In this document: positions 26,650 through 36,357 of the stretch, piece after piece
Position numbering within the stretch: the stretch's first letter is position 1
Layout: each line of letters opens with the position of its first letter
Assembly (NCBI RefSeq): GCF_002104995.1
Contig: NW_024468261.1
Coordinates: forward strand, 1 to 64,000
Direction of reading: 5' to 3'
From: Linderina pennispora
Lineage: Eukaryota > Kickxellomycota > Kickxellomycetes > Kickxellales > Kickxellaceae
Length of the DNA: 64,000 nucleotides
Program-made: the position numbers and the translations under genes
The notes under the pieces: generated by a model
Database searches by the model: none
What the model was told of the DNA's origin: nothing
Seen by the model: only the letters and a program-made list of their open reading frames with translations

Positions 26650-27984
26650 ATGCTCAAGCACCTCAGTTTCATGCAACAGATCCGGAGGCATACCTCCACG
26701 AAAGCAGGCGCAGCATGCATGCGCAAGAAGCGGCACCAGTGGCTGCCAGCCGAAGACGCGCAGTTGCTGAGCATAGCCAAAAAGCACAAGCACCCATGGA
26801 AGACAGCCAAGCAGCAGATGGACCTGGGCATTGGACACATGAACTACCGGCGGCGATACGAGGTTCTGACCGGCCAGAACCATGGCATATGGACCCTGGC
26901 CGAAGTAAGGAAGCTGCAGAGCACGATCAATGAGCTGAAGCACGATGGGCACCGCGAGGGCTCGTACGGCTGGTGGGTGCTGGTGGCCGAGCGGCTGGGC
27001 ACTGGCCGGACGCCGCGCGCCTGCAACATGCGGTGGAACAACGCAGTCAAGCTCCTGCGCGGCACCAAGCAGTCGCCGGTGATTCTCTTGGGCAAGCGCA
27101 TCAACGAGTGGAGCGAATCCGAGAAGGCGCGGCTGCGGGACGCCATCCGGGCAATCACAGAGACACAGGGTGACAGCACCCAGGCTGTGGCCGAGCGTGA
27201 GCCCTGGCTGGTGTTCTCTGTCGATGTCCCCTGGACACTGCCTATGGGGTTCTGGATGCGGGTCGCGGACATGGTGGGCACACGCACAGCACAGCAGTGC
27301 CGCACAGCGTGGGAGGCACAGTGCAATGCCTGGCCACGCATGTCGGTGGGCGAGATCCGCACGATGATGGCGGCAGTGCGTGAGCATGGGCGGCGGTGGG
27401 AGTTCATCCGGGCACACTATCTCCCACATGTGTCGGCAGCCAAGATGCGTGCGCTAGACCTGCAGTGGCATGCGCTGCAAAGGACATGCAGGCATGATCT
27501 GCTGTCGCTGGACCCAGACGAGGTGCTGGTCGACTATGATGGGGGAAAGTCGGCGCTGCGACGCACTGGCACAGACGGGCTCTACGACCCACACGGCAGC
27601 CTCCAGCGGATCGCAGTCAGCAACAGAATGTCCGACATGATGCCGTTCCGGCTGGCTTTCCATGACGTCAACAGCAAGCCCAGACGGAATAGGCCCAGGG
27701 TGAATGCAAACTGGATCATCGAAGCGAGCAGGCGCGAGAAACTGCCGTTTGCGCTGATGCACAGTGTCGAGCTGTATGAGAAGGTGCTGCGCGCGGAGAA
27801 CAGACACAAAGGCGATTGGGCTGCAGTCGGCAAGGAGCTGAACCTAGCGCCAGCTGCATGCTACAACCTTGCCAGGCGGATCTCAGAGCTGCTGCCAACT
27901 GTCAGCTTTGTGCCTCCCGATGAGGTCGATATCGAGGTCCTTGCTCATCAACATCCAGCTAAGGAAAAAAACTATATACCATAA
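26650..27984 (+). CDS. Myb/SANT-like DNA-binding protein
   Basis: This basic 444-aa protein has several degenerate Myb/SANT-like repeats. Helix-turn-helix signatures include WTLAEVRKLQ...RTPRACNMRW (about 77-125), WSESEKARL...RTAQQCRTAW and MSVGEIRTMM...; a further LVAER-type repeat sits near the C-terminus (GDWAAVGKELNLAP). Spaced Trp residues and an R-x-x-x-x-C-x-x-x-W recognition helix support the call. It is likely nuclear. The gene is a single exon with no frameshift. The start could also be the Met at residue 8. Confidence 0.65.
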   Translation: MLKHLSFMQQIRRHTSTKAGAACMRKKRHQWLPAEDAQLLSIAKKHKHPWKTAKQQMDLGIGHMNYRRRYEVLTGQNHGIWTLAEVRKLQSTINELKHDGHREGSYGWWVLVAERLGTGRTPRACNMRWNNAVKLLRGTKQSPVILLGKRINEWSESEKARLRDAIRAITETQGDSTQAVAEREPWLVFSVDVPWTLPMGFWMRVADMVGTRTAQQCRTAWEAQCNAWPRMSVGEIRTMMAAVREHGRRWEFIRAHYLPHVSAAKMRALDLQWHALQRTCRHDLLSLDPDEVLVDYDGGKSALRRTGTDGLYDPHGSLQRIAVSNRMSDMMPFRLAFHDVNSKPRRNRPRVNANWIIEASRREKLPFALMHSVELYEKVLRAENRHKGDWAAVGKELNLAPAACYNLARRISELLPTVSFVPPDEVDIEVLAHQHPAKEKNYIP

Positions 27985-28068
27985 CCATCATGCTATTTGA
28001 TGGAAGTGTATATTCTAAAAGCGATATGCGCGCAGCTACATGTGTCCACATTCTCGTATATAATTCTA

Positions 28069-28459
28069 ATGGAAGAAGAAACACAAAAGCGCAAGGCCCG
28101 GCTGGCCGCACTACGCACCTCGCATCAAAAGCTCACTGCGCAGCGCCCTTCCTCGCAGCCAGCAACAGGAATCCGAGACGGTCGAAACGATCGAAACAGA
28201 CACCAAGGATCTGATCACGGAGGCACTTAGTGAGAGACAGGCGGCGGCAGAGGAGACTGACATTTCGGCGATAGCACCAAAGCGGGCCAACTGGGACTTG
28301 AAGCGCGATTTGCAGAAACAGCTCGATAGGCTGAAGCCGCAGAATGACCTGGCAGTGGCCAACTTGATCCGCAGGCGTGTGCAACAGTCAGATGACGGTG
28401 TCGATCTGGCAGCAGCAGTTGAAGCGCATGCGAAGAGCGCAATGAGCAATGTAGAGTAG
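28069..28459 (+). CDS. cwf18: CCDC12/Cwf18 pre-mRNA splicing factor (frame break)
   Basis: This is a small spliceosome-associated protein of the CCDC12/Cwf18 family. The N-terminus MEEETQKRKARLAALR is the family signature helix. The C-terminal part APKRANWDLKRDLQKQL followed by AVANLIRRRVQ is the conserved core but lies in another frame. The first frame stops at 28228; the second is open from about 28130 to the stop at 28457-28459. A single-base indel, or removal of the 19 bases 28178-28196 (GT...AG), would join them. Full length would be about 125-130 aa, near the family norm. The host context suggests a sequencing indel. Confidence 0.75.
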
Positions 28460-28866
28460 ATTTTTTTATTTTTCGTTGGGTTGCTTATCTATGTTGGAGG
28501 ACCACATGATTGGCGCTTTGGACAATGTGACTTGCAGGCAGGTGGAGTGGGGTGCTTAATATATAGGGATGCGTCCCCGATGCATGCATGAGTTGTCCAT
28601 CTCGGAGTCCCCTTTTTGTTCTGCATTGACAGGTGGTTCCGGGTGGATGTGGAGAGTCTTGGCTGTCGGTATTAAAAAGATATTTGGTAGAGCATTCTCT
28701 TATGCACAGCTCTCCGCACGCCTATCGATTTGATTCTGCTTTGAGGTGCGGACTCCAGCCGGAATTTGAGCACGCACGAAAAAAAAAGGGGCTATCTGTG
28801 TATCATGCAGAGGGCTTGCAGAGAGGAGAGAAATAGTTTAGAATACCAAGAAAAGACATTAGATGT
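28460..28866. other. Gap between convergent cwf18 and hexokinase genes
   Basis: This holds the 3' ends of the two convergent genes. I see AT-rich stretches and a poly-A run (28780-28788) but no gene, RNA or repeat. Confidence 0.5.
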
Positions 28867-30284
28867 TTACTGACGGTCACGGTCGACAGTCATGGCAACG
28901 ATGGCAGCACCGACACCGGAGCCATCCTTGGCCAGGCTGAGCTTGAGCCTGTTGTCGACAAAGTCGTCGCCCAGGAAGACACGAGAGACATCGTACAGAT
29001 CCTTCTCAAAGCTAGGGTAGAACTGGTACATGGAGCCGTCAATACCGACGTGGATCGGGTTCTTGAGCATGTCAGGGCGGGCCAGCAGCACAGCAGACAT
29101 GGCGGCGGCGGACAGACGGACACCGCGGGTACCGATCATGACGCAGACGTTCTTGACGATCTTGCGGTCGAGCAGAGTGGTGGTAGGGATGTCCAGGGTG
29201 CTCTCGAGAACAGTGCGGACAGTGTCGAGCTCAGCAGACTCATCAGCAACGATCTCCGACATGTAGGCGGTATCGAAGGTGTACGACTTGTTGACAATGT
29301 CCGAGGAGCGACCGCCGAACAGCAAGCGCTGGTCGACGAGCGACAGCAGGGCATTGCGGGTGACCTCACCGAGGAACAGGCCCGAAATCATCTTCTCAAA
29401 GACCTGCAGGCCGTGGTTGGGCGACTTGCGGTTGAGCTTGTTGTCATGCATGGTGTAGGGCAGGACCTCGGTGGCGTTGTCGAACGCTCCCCACTCGAGG
29501 TTGACGACCATCTCGCCCTTGCGGTCGGGGCCGTCCCACTTGCCAATGTTCTCCAGGTCCTCCCAGTACGCGGCATTGGTACCAGTGCCGAAGATGATGC
29601 CCATCTGGGTGTCGGGGTGCGAGTAGCCCGAGGTCATCAGGGTTCCGACAGTGTCGTTCAGCACGGCGACAACCTCAACGGCGATGTGGTGGCGCTGGAA
29701 GGCCGACTGGGTGAGGTTGACGACGTCGCGGCCGACCGAGTTGGGCACGGTAAAGCCCTTGTTCCACATAGGACAGGTTGCCCGAGGCAATACCAGTCTG
29801 GAAGATCGGGAACGAGAAGGTGTAGCCGCAGGGGATTGCGCGCTTGCCGGGGGCGGGGCGCAGATCGTGCTCCTCCAGGAACACGCCAACGCACTCGGCG
29901 ACAAAGTCCCACAGGCGCTCGGCCTTGGCCTCCTGCGTGATGGTGAACTTCTGCTGGACCAGGTTGTAGGTGGTGTCGCCGTTCAGGGTCACCTGGCAGA
30001 CACGCAGGTTGGTGCCGCCGAGGTCGAGGGCGAGGTAGGTGCCCTTCTCCTCACCGGTGGGGACGGCCGCGCACGAACGTCGGGATCATCGGCAGCGCGT
30101 TCGGGTCGTCGCGGACAAGGCCGGCCTTCATCGAGGCGTGGAAGCCCTTGATGATCTCGCGGATCTTGTCGTCGGTAACGGCGAAGCCCTTGGCCATGCT
30201 GGTCAGCGCAGCGTTGAGCTCCTCGGAGCCCTCGCTCAGGAGGTAGGGAGTGACAAAGGCGTCAATGGTGTTAGTGTCGACCAT
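28867..30284 (-). CDS. Hexokinase (two apparent frameshifts)
   Basis: This hexokinase phosphorylates glucose and related hexoses, the first step of glycolysis, in the cytosol. The start is MVDTNTIDAF (30284). Across three frames the gene encodes the phosphate-1 motif (LALDLGGTNLRVCQVTL region, about 30000-30030), the sugar-binding and catalytic segment LNDTVGTLMTSGYS, and GTGTNAAYWE. The C-terminus runs to VGAAIVAMTVDRDRQ. Frame breaks lie near 30060 (after MIPTFVRG) and near 29775 (in GNLSY / MWNKGFTVPN). The summed length of about 472 codons equals a normal hexokinase. No other loss is seen, so I read the breaks as single-base sequence errors rather than a pseudogene. Confidence 0.9.
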
Positions 30285-31092
30285 GACTACAGGGGGTGAT
30301 AATGGGTGGGGGATAGAGGTATGGAGAGAGATAGAAAAACCCAGTTGTTGGTACAAGAGGAATATAGGAGACAGAGAGGATTATGAGGTATTCGCTGTTT
30401 GGGCAAAGGGGCCCGGCCGGTGGTCCTTTTATAATCTCACCGAACCCTGCTGCAATGGCAAACAGCAGATTCTTTCTGGTTCGCTAGGAGGAGGGGGCAG
30501 CGTGTCTGTGCTTGCACAGGCTCGGGCTGCTTTTGCCTGCCAGCCACGCATTTTTCTCTCCTGGCGCATTTGCACCCAATCATGGCCCAGGCCGGTTTGC
30601 GGATGGTCGATCCCATTCTCTCGAGGAAAAAAGCATCCAATTTGCGTCAGGCCATGCCGCAAGCAGTGGAGTGGTTTCCACTGCCTATCCAGCTAAAAGC
30701 ACCTGTTTTCTGCCCTGTGGGCAGATTGCGATTTTCGCACTGGCATAGCACGCTTTTCGCTGTTCCCGTGAAATTGCCCGGGTGATTGTCAGAAGGGGCG
30801 GCATACGCTGGAATGGCAGGAACCACATGCTGTGCTGGTGCCCATTACGCGCAGCTTCGAGAAAACATCTTATCGCACACAGCTTACCCGGGCCCGTGTG
30901 TAAAACAGCTGCGTATCCAATCCTTCCCAAAAGCCGGCCGATGACTGGCGGGCCGAGGTGCCGTTAGAAGAAGGTGGTTCGAGCACTTAAAAGCAGATCC
31001 ACTGGATAGAGGGTGCGATGGGAGATATATTTGGAAAAAGCTGGTGAGGGTAGGATGGCGTCTATAGTTACAGTAGAAAATAGGTTGTTTCA
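30285..31092. other. Hexokinase promoter region and downstream flank
   Basis: This lies upstream of hexokinase and downstream of the next minus-strand gene. It has CT-rich and GC-rich tracts (GGGGCCCGGCCGG near 30410) but no recognisable gene or RNA. Short ORFs here are not conserved with anything I know. Confidence 0.4.
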
Positions 31093-32175
31093 CTAGGCGT
31101 CTGCGGCATCGTCGTCGTCCATCTTGTCGCTGATGTTCATTCGACTGAACCCGCCAACGCTGGCCACAGACACGCCACTCCGCGATCGGGTCCTGGTGCT
31201 GATGACAGGACATGCACCAGCAGTCATGGTTGGCGAATAGCTCCCTTGGCTTGGGAATGCGACCGGTCCGCAACGGCGTCGACGAGCTCCCGCTGCGAAC
31301 CGAGATCTGGGCCCGTAGCCCAGACGGCGACATTGCGATTCGCTTGTACGGATGGGGGCCAGGGCGAGCCGGACTCGGCACGAGCCGAGCCACTATCGTC
31401 TCTTTTCCGCTTTGCTGACATCGGCTGGGAGCTGCTTGATGAGCTGGTGGACATCAAATTTGGGCTGCCAGGCGACACAGTCATTGAACTGGCACGTGAC
31501 GCCCTCCGTCTCGTCTCGTCCTGATGCGGCGACCTCAGCCATTCGTGGACGTTATTGTGCCGCATCGTCCTGGTAATCTGGGCCTCGTGTGCCATCTCCG
31601 CCGCCAGCGGCCGGTCCTCCTCTACCAGGCTCAGCAGCCTCACAAAGGCCTTGTTTCGCGGCACATTCAGCGACATGCGGCGGGCGAGCGCCGGTGGCTC
31701 CTCGCGCTTGACGCCCAGCATCCCGTCAACCATGGACTGCGCGCCGCTGTTGTCCCAGTCGTCCATGGTGGAATCGATATCGGCGTCGTCCGAGTCGTCC
31801 ATATCCAGCGTGTCAGGGTCGATTGGCAGTCCCTGGGTGATGCTGCGGTTCGCGCTTTCTGCAAGAGATGCTCGCGTGCGTCGTCGCGTCTGGCATGCTG
31901 CAGTCCCAGGAGCTGGTGGATGAGTCGGCGCTGCCGGGAGTGTTCGGAATGCCCTGCATGCTGAGTGTGCGCTGGTGCCGGAACCGCGAGTGCTGGAAGG
32001 CCGTGGGTCGCGGCTGTGTGGTGACCCAGAGCATGGGCGCTGGCGTGGCGATGCGGCTCAGCATAGTGGGTGCGGACATGGATATGGTCGATTTTTCGGC
32101 GGGCTGCGGGCTTTGTGCAATGTCGACAGCCATAGGGCTGGCAAATGTGGTGGGAAGCTGCTCTGCGTCTTGCAT
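31093..32175 (-). CDS. Serine-rich putative nuclear protein (frame breaks)
   Basis: I do not recognise the family. The gene begins MQDAEQLPTTFASP and after a frame break near 31895 continues ASLAESANRSITQG, an acidic DDSDDADIDS stretch, and a well-structured block ARRMSLNVPRNKAFVRLLSL...EDRPLAAEMAHEA. It then becomes low-complexity Ser-rich with a basic SAKRKRDD nuclear-localisation-like motif. A second break near 31235 leads to an Arg/Ser C-terminus ending MDDDDAADA. About 360 aa in total. The RRMSL motif could be a phosphorylation site. A regulatory nuclear protein is plausible, but nothing shows its function. Confidence 0.5.
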
Positions 32176-32432
32176 TTGGTACAATGAGAATATTATAATA
32201 GAGGGTAGAAAAAAAGCGTGCAGCGGGAGAGGGGGTAGGGGGAAGAGCGTTTTTTGAAAGGCGCAAAGGCTGGGAGGCTGATTCCTGCTCAAAAAAAAAG
32301 GATGAGCTCTCAGTGCCAAAAAGTGCCTTCATAAATAGCTTGTTTCCACTGTGGAATTCAGACTGGCTGCAGAATAGTGAGAGAACTGTATTCTTCCATA
32401 CCACAAAATGAATAGCTCGCAGAAGGGAGAGT

Positions 32433-33588
32433 CTAGTAAAACGCAGCGAATCCCGACGCCAGCAGCAGCAGCGAGCCTTGCGCTGAGCAGCCTGCTGCTC
32501 GCAGCACCCGACGTCCTGGTTGTTGAGGGGCTATCGCTGGCAAACGTGCTGGTAGATGTGCTCTTGTAGGAAACTTTGTTGATGGAAGCCACGGCCTTGA
32601 AGACATCGCCGACATCATAAAAGTCCATAGTGACATAGTTCGGGAAGTGGCCAGCCTCCTGGCACAGGTTCACCTGGTCCAGAATGCTCGACTCGGTATT
32701 CACTGATGATGCCGAGCTGGGATCTGGCCGCTGCACCTGCGTCGTTCCAAATGGGTAATTGGCGTAAACAAAATGGTTCATCACCCAGAGCGGACGCACA
32801 GCTGTGTTCGGCGCGCACGTGAACTGGGTGTTGACGGGCACCTCAAACGATGTCTGAACCACATAGTCCTTGTCGTACAGCAGCCAGGGCACAGCCGTGG
32901 TGTCAGTACGGACGTCGGTGAAGACCACTAGGCGCTTGTTGGAGCTGATCATAGACTCGAGCGCTGGCCATGCAGTGTTGTTCGAGGGCGCATAGGCCAT
33001 CGAATCGAGCCCGGCCGAGGTAAACTGCGCGCCAATTTGGTTGGCAGAAAAGTTATCGTCGTTTTCAATGAAAATCGTGATGACCTCGTTCGGATTGGCA
33101 TCCATAAAGGTCTTGAAGTTCTTCAGCTCATCCACCATCGGCCCGTCGTTCAAAAGCATACAGGTCGTGTGGCAGAGGTACGGATCCGAGGACGACGAGC
33201 CAGAGGCGCTGCTGGTGGCTGCTGGCGCCGGGTTGCTGGCGCCTATCAGGGTCGCATCGCGTCTGCTCAGCTTCCGTGAGCTCTGCAAGTGAATATCAAG
33301 CATGAACGCGCGCACTCCGGCGTCCAGCTGCGTCTTGATATCGTGATTCTGATTTGCCGCAATGTTGTCCCCGTGTGCATACGAGTTATGCGTTGTGGCA
33401 AACGCAACATCGCTGTACTTTTTGGCACACAGCTCAGAGTAGCCGTTGCACTCCTTGCTGCTGCGCTTGCTGTTCTGGGGCATGCGCTTGTGCTCTGCTG
33501 GGAGTCGCGCGATGCGTGCTGGTGCCGTGGATCCAACCACAGCTGATGTAAGTGCGAGGAGCAGGACAAGACTGGCCTTCATTATCAT
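32433..33588 (-). CDS. Secreted PLC-X-domain phosphodiesterase, GPI-anchored
   Basis: The protein has a signal peptide (about 1-19), then a PI-PLC X-like domain. DVAFATTHNSYAHG carries the first catalytic His; LDAGVRAFMLDIH, the C-x-C-L-L-NDGP region and VITIFIEND follow. It belongs to the eukaryotic/fungal PLC-like phosphodiesterases that act on phosphoinositide- or GPI-type lipids outside the cell; the substrate is not determinable here. A Ser/Thr-rich stalk follows. In the long frame the C-terminus is odd (RCVLLDSPFCEL...), but one base away another frame gives AQGSLLLLASGFAAFY and a stop at 32433, a typical GPI-signal tail. I therefore place the end at 32433 with a single-base break near 32480. 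Confidence 0.75.
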
Positions 33589-34584
33589 AAAGAATGTAAA
33601 AAAAATAATGCGAGAGTTGAAAACAAAAACAAAAAGGCGAGTTCCTTCAAGACCAAAGGGTGTTTAAATATTCGTGTGCAACGTGCGCTCCGCAAGGTGC
33701 TGAGGGGATCCAAGTGTGAGCAAATAGCCCAATTGGTTGCGCGCAAGAGGGGCCGCTGAGCGGAATGTGGTGGAGATTGCACGCGGGTATGGATTCGCCC
33801 GCAAAACAAAAAACATCTAAAAATACGTCAGAACACTTGAGTTGGGTGATTTATTCTTGGCACTGGTGGGTGCTCTGACTTGCCTTTCCACCCACCACAT
33901 ACCTGGAATGTGGGAGCACTGCGTGCCACACAAAGAGCCATGTTCCAGCATAATAAAGACGGGACAAAGTAAAAAAAAGCAGCAGGGGTCGTCCGCAAAG
34001 ACAATCATAGAGCCTTGCAGAATATGATGTCAGAAAATCCGGGTCTCGCTGGGGTTTTAGGTTCCTTTGCGTGCAGTCCATCAGAGCTTTCCCTGCTTGG
34101 GCGCACAAATATAACATCGGCTCGGTGCTCAACCGAGTTCCTAGAAATGATCCATTGCATATGCGCCACCATTTGCTGCAGAGCCAAGGCTTTCATTACT
34201 CGGTTGTAGTTTTTTTTTTTGCAAATCTCGCTTGTCAGCCTAGCAATTCCATCTCTGGTTGAAGACACTGAGAGATACAAACCTGAATTAAAAGCGGATA
34301 GGCTGCTATTTTCAATTCCCTGCAGCCTCCTTGTTCTGTGTTTTGTGCAAGCTCGGCAGTGGCAGCCCCACATTCGGTCTAGTGCCCATGCAATTTACAC
34401 ACTAAAGTAGCACAGGAATGTCTGTATTTGCCTGGTATTCTACTATTAATTTCGGTGGTTTCAAATACGCAACCGCAAAAACGTTGGTCGGAAACAGGGG
34501 CAGCTGTTGGGCGAGCAAGCAGTTGAGTGTACTTACGAGCAGGGGGCATAATACGCAAGAAAGAAGCAAGCATGGATATGTATG

Positions 34585-34625
<41 letters not shown>

Positions 34626-34745
34626 ACTTGTAAGCAGCAATGTTCATATTAGCATTGCAAATGTTGAATAATTGATATTGGAACACAGACTCAAGGTGAA
34701 ACTTGCTGGATATATTCACTCTTATTCTAGCCTTCAAATCTGACG
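33589..34745. other. Intergenic region with a CA microsatellite
   Basis: This is the upstream region of the PLC-like gene (AT-rich TTTAAATATT near 33663) followed by sequence without any gene I can support. ORFs at 34005-34410 on both strands lack domains. Confidence 0.45.
34588..34624 (+). repeat. (CA)n microsatellite
   Basis: About 18 tandem CA dinucleotides. ORFs across it (Val-Cys or Thr-His runs) are artefacts of the repeat. Confidence 0.95.
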
Positions 34746-34997
34746 CTATATCAGACCCGGGTCATCAAAATCGAAGCCCGGATATATGCGGTTGCCAGAC
34801 GGCCTAGTCTCCATGCGTTGAATCCGGTCCCTGTCTGTCCCTTTCAAAGCATCTGTATCTTTTTTGGCTTCGTCAGACACCGCAAGGGTTTCTCTATCGA
34901 GTTTACTGCCAGCACTGGTAATCCCGGTTCGCTTGGTAGAATTGAAGATACTGGCCAGCAGCAGGGTGTAGAGTGCAGCTATTGATCTCAGACGCAT
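34746..34997 (-). CDS. Small secreted protein candidate (83 aa)
   Basis: The N-terminus MRLRSIAALYTLLLASI is a good signal peptide, followed by a polar, charged body (SDEAKKDTDALKGTDRDR) and a proline/aromatic end (YPGFDFDDPGLI). It has no cysteine, domain or repeat. Its short length, secretion signal and lack of recognised relatives make it an effector-type candidate, but it could be a chance ORF. The gene stands alone in a gene-poor stretch. Confidence 0.4.
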   Translation of the reverse strand: MRLRSIAALYTLLLASIFNSTKRTGITSAGSKLDRETLAVSDEAKKDTDALKGTDRDRIQRMETRPSGNRIYPGFDFDDPGLI

Positions 34998-36357
34998 GGT
35001 GTCTTGACCCTTGAGGATTGCTGGTGTCCATGTTCATTAGATACAGAACCTCAATAGTCGACATCACTGACATAGCCCAACTCGTTAACATTGCTGTCTA
35101 TCCAGTGCCAACGTCGCCAGCTGCAGTTTTGGGGGATTTGTGGATCGACTGAATCGCTTCAGCAGATGGTAAACTCGAAGTCAGCCAAGTCTAGCTCTTT
35201 CAAAATATCCGCACCTATGCAGGGCGGCCTTTGCACCACCGGCATATGAGTTGCATGCTGTAAAGGCCCCTTATCGAGAACTGGACTGAGTGATACTTAA
35301 CCACCAGGGGACTATTTTTCAGATTAGTATTCAAAATTTTCAACTTTATCGATATTATTCATTTCAAGTGCCACGTTAAAAGTGATAGATTCAATAATGT
35401 AAATAGCTGCAGTCTTGATGGCTATATTTAACAGCTAATCACATGGTGTTTGAATCCTTCATTCATACCTGCCCACTCCATGTGGCTATTTTTGAATTCA
35501 GATTCTTGATGTCTCTGGCTAGGCTGAAACAGACATAGCCGCTGTCCTCAGTGCTGTTTCTCGTTTGACTTTTCCGATATATTTACTAAATTTTTCTCAT
35601 ACTCGAGAAAACCACGCAACCAATTGTTGCAGGTGTTCAGCAGGCGGACCTATCAGCAAGTGTGTTGTACACTGTAAAGGGGGTGGTTTCTAGCCTCAAC
35701 TGGACGTGTGGTTCTCAGGCTGGTGCCCTAGCGAAAGCTACATGTAGTGCAGGACTCCTGTCTGCAAGCGTTTCATCCTAATAGCCGTTCCCAATGCTAT
35801 CTGTTAAAACGTAAAGAAAAGCAATCAAAAAGTGAAGCAGAGTGGCATCTATATGGATGCCGGGCAGTGGCTGATTTATTCTTTGCCTGGCACACAACAA
35901 AGCTCAAGAAGACGGCGCGAATTCGAGTCAATGTGGTTCTCAGATCGCTGCAGAACCACACTGTCATTTTATCCTGTTGCGACCAAATTAGCATCTGAGG
36001 CGAAGTTGACATTGTCGTTAACAGGACTTTGCACCGCAAGGTATTTGCCCTCGGTTTGATATCGGGGTTCTTTTCTTCAGAAGAGAAACTAAGAGTTGGG
36101 TTAGACGAATTCCCATATCGGCCCTAGTTGGGCCCTCAGTGCCCACAAATATTGTCACTGCGGTGCTGATTACACACTGAAGACGTCATCATCGGCGAGA
36201 AGATATGCGTGGTTGTAAATTGCCAGCTGCCCCATGCTGGGTTGATTTTTGCTCTTCTTTTCTTGCTGCCACTCTGTTTTTTCTTTTTAAACTTTCCATT
36301 TCTAACCTGACTAACTTGCCTACTTACGGAAATACGCGTATTTAGCAGATTTCGACC
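34998..36357. other. AT-richer intergenic region
   Basis: About 1.36 kb of mixed composition before VPS13. No ORF has a recognisable motif. Two segments (about 35215-35275 and 35635-35690) share GTTG-rich and CTGTAAAGG words and may be decayed repeats. The last 100 bp are the likely VPS13 promoter (pyrimidine-rich near 36240-36300). Confidence 0.4.

Noticed and set aside
28890-29940. Long ORFs on the plus strand opposite hexokinase (for example 29050-29940) and opposite other GC-rich genes
   Set aside because: GC-rich coding sequence often leaves the antisense frame open. These ORFs show no domains and the sense strand encodes a known protein.
34418-34737. ORFs with runs of Val-Cys or Thr-His
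   Set aside because: They are produced by the (CA)n microsatellite at 34588-34624.
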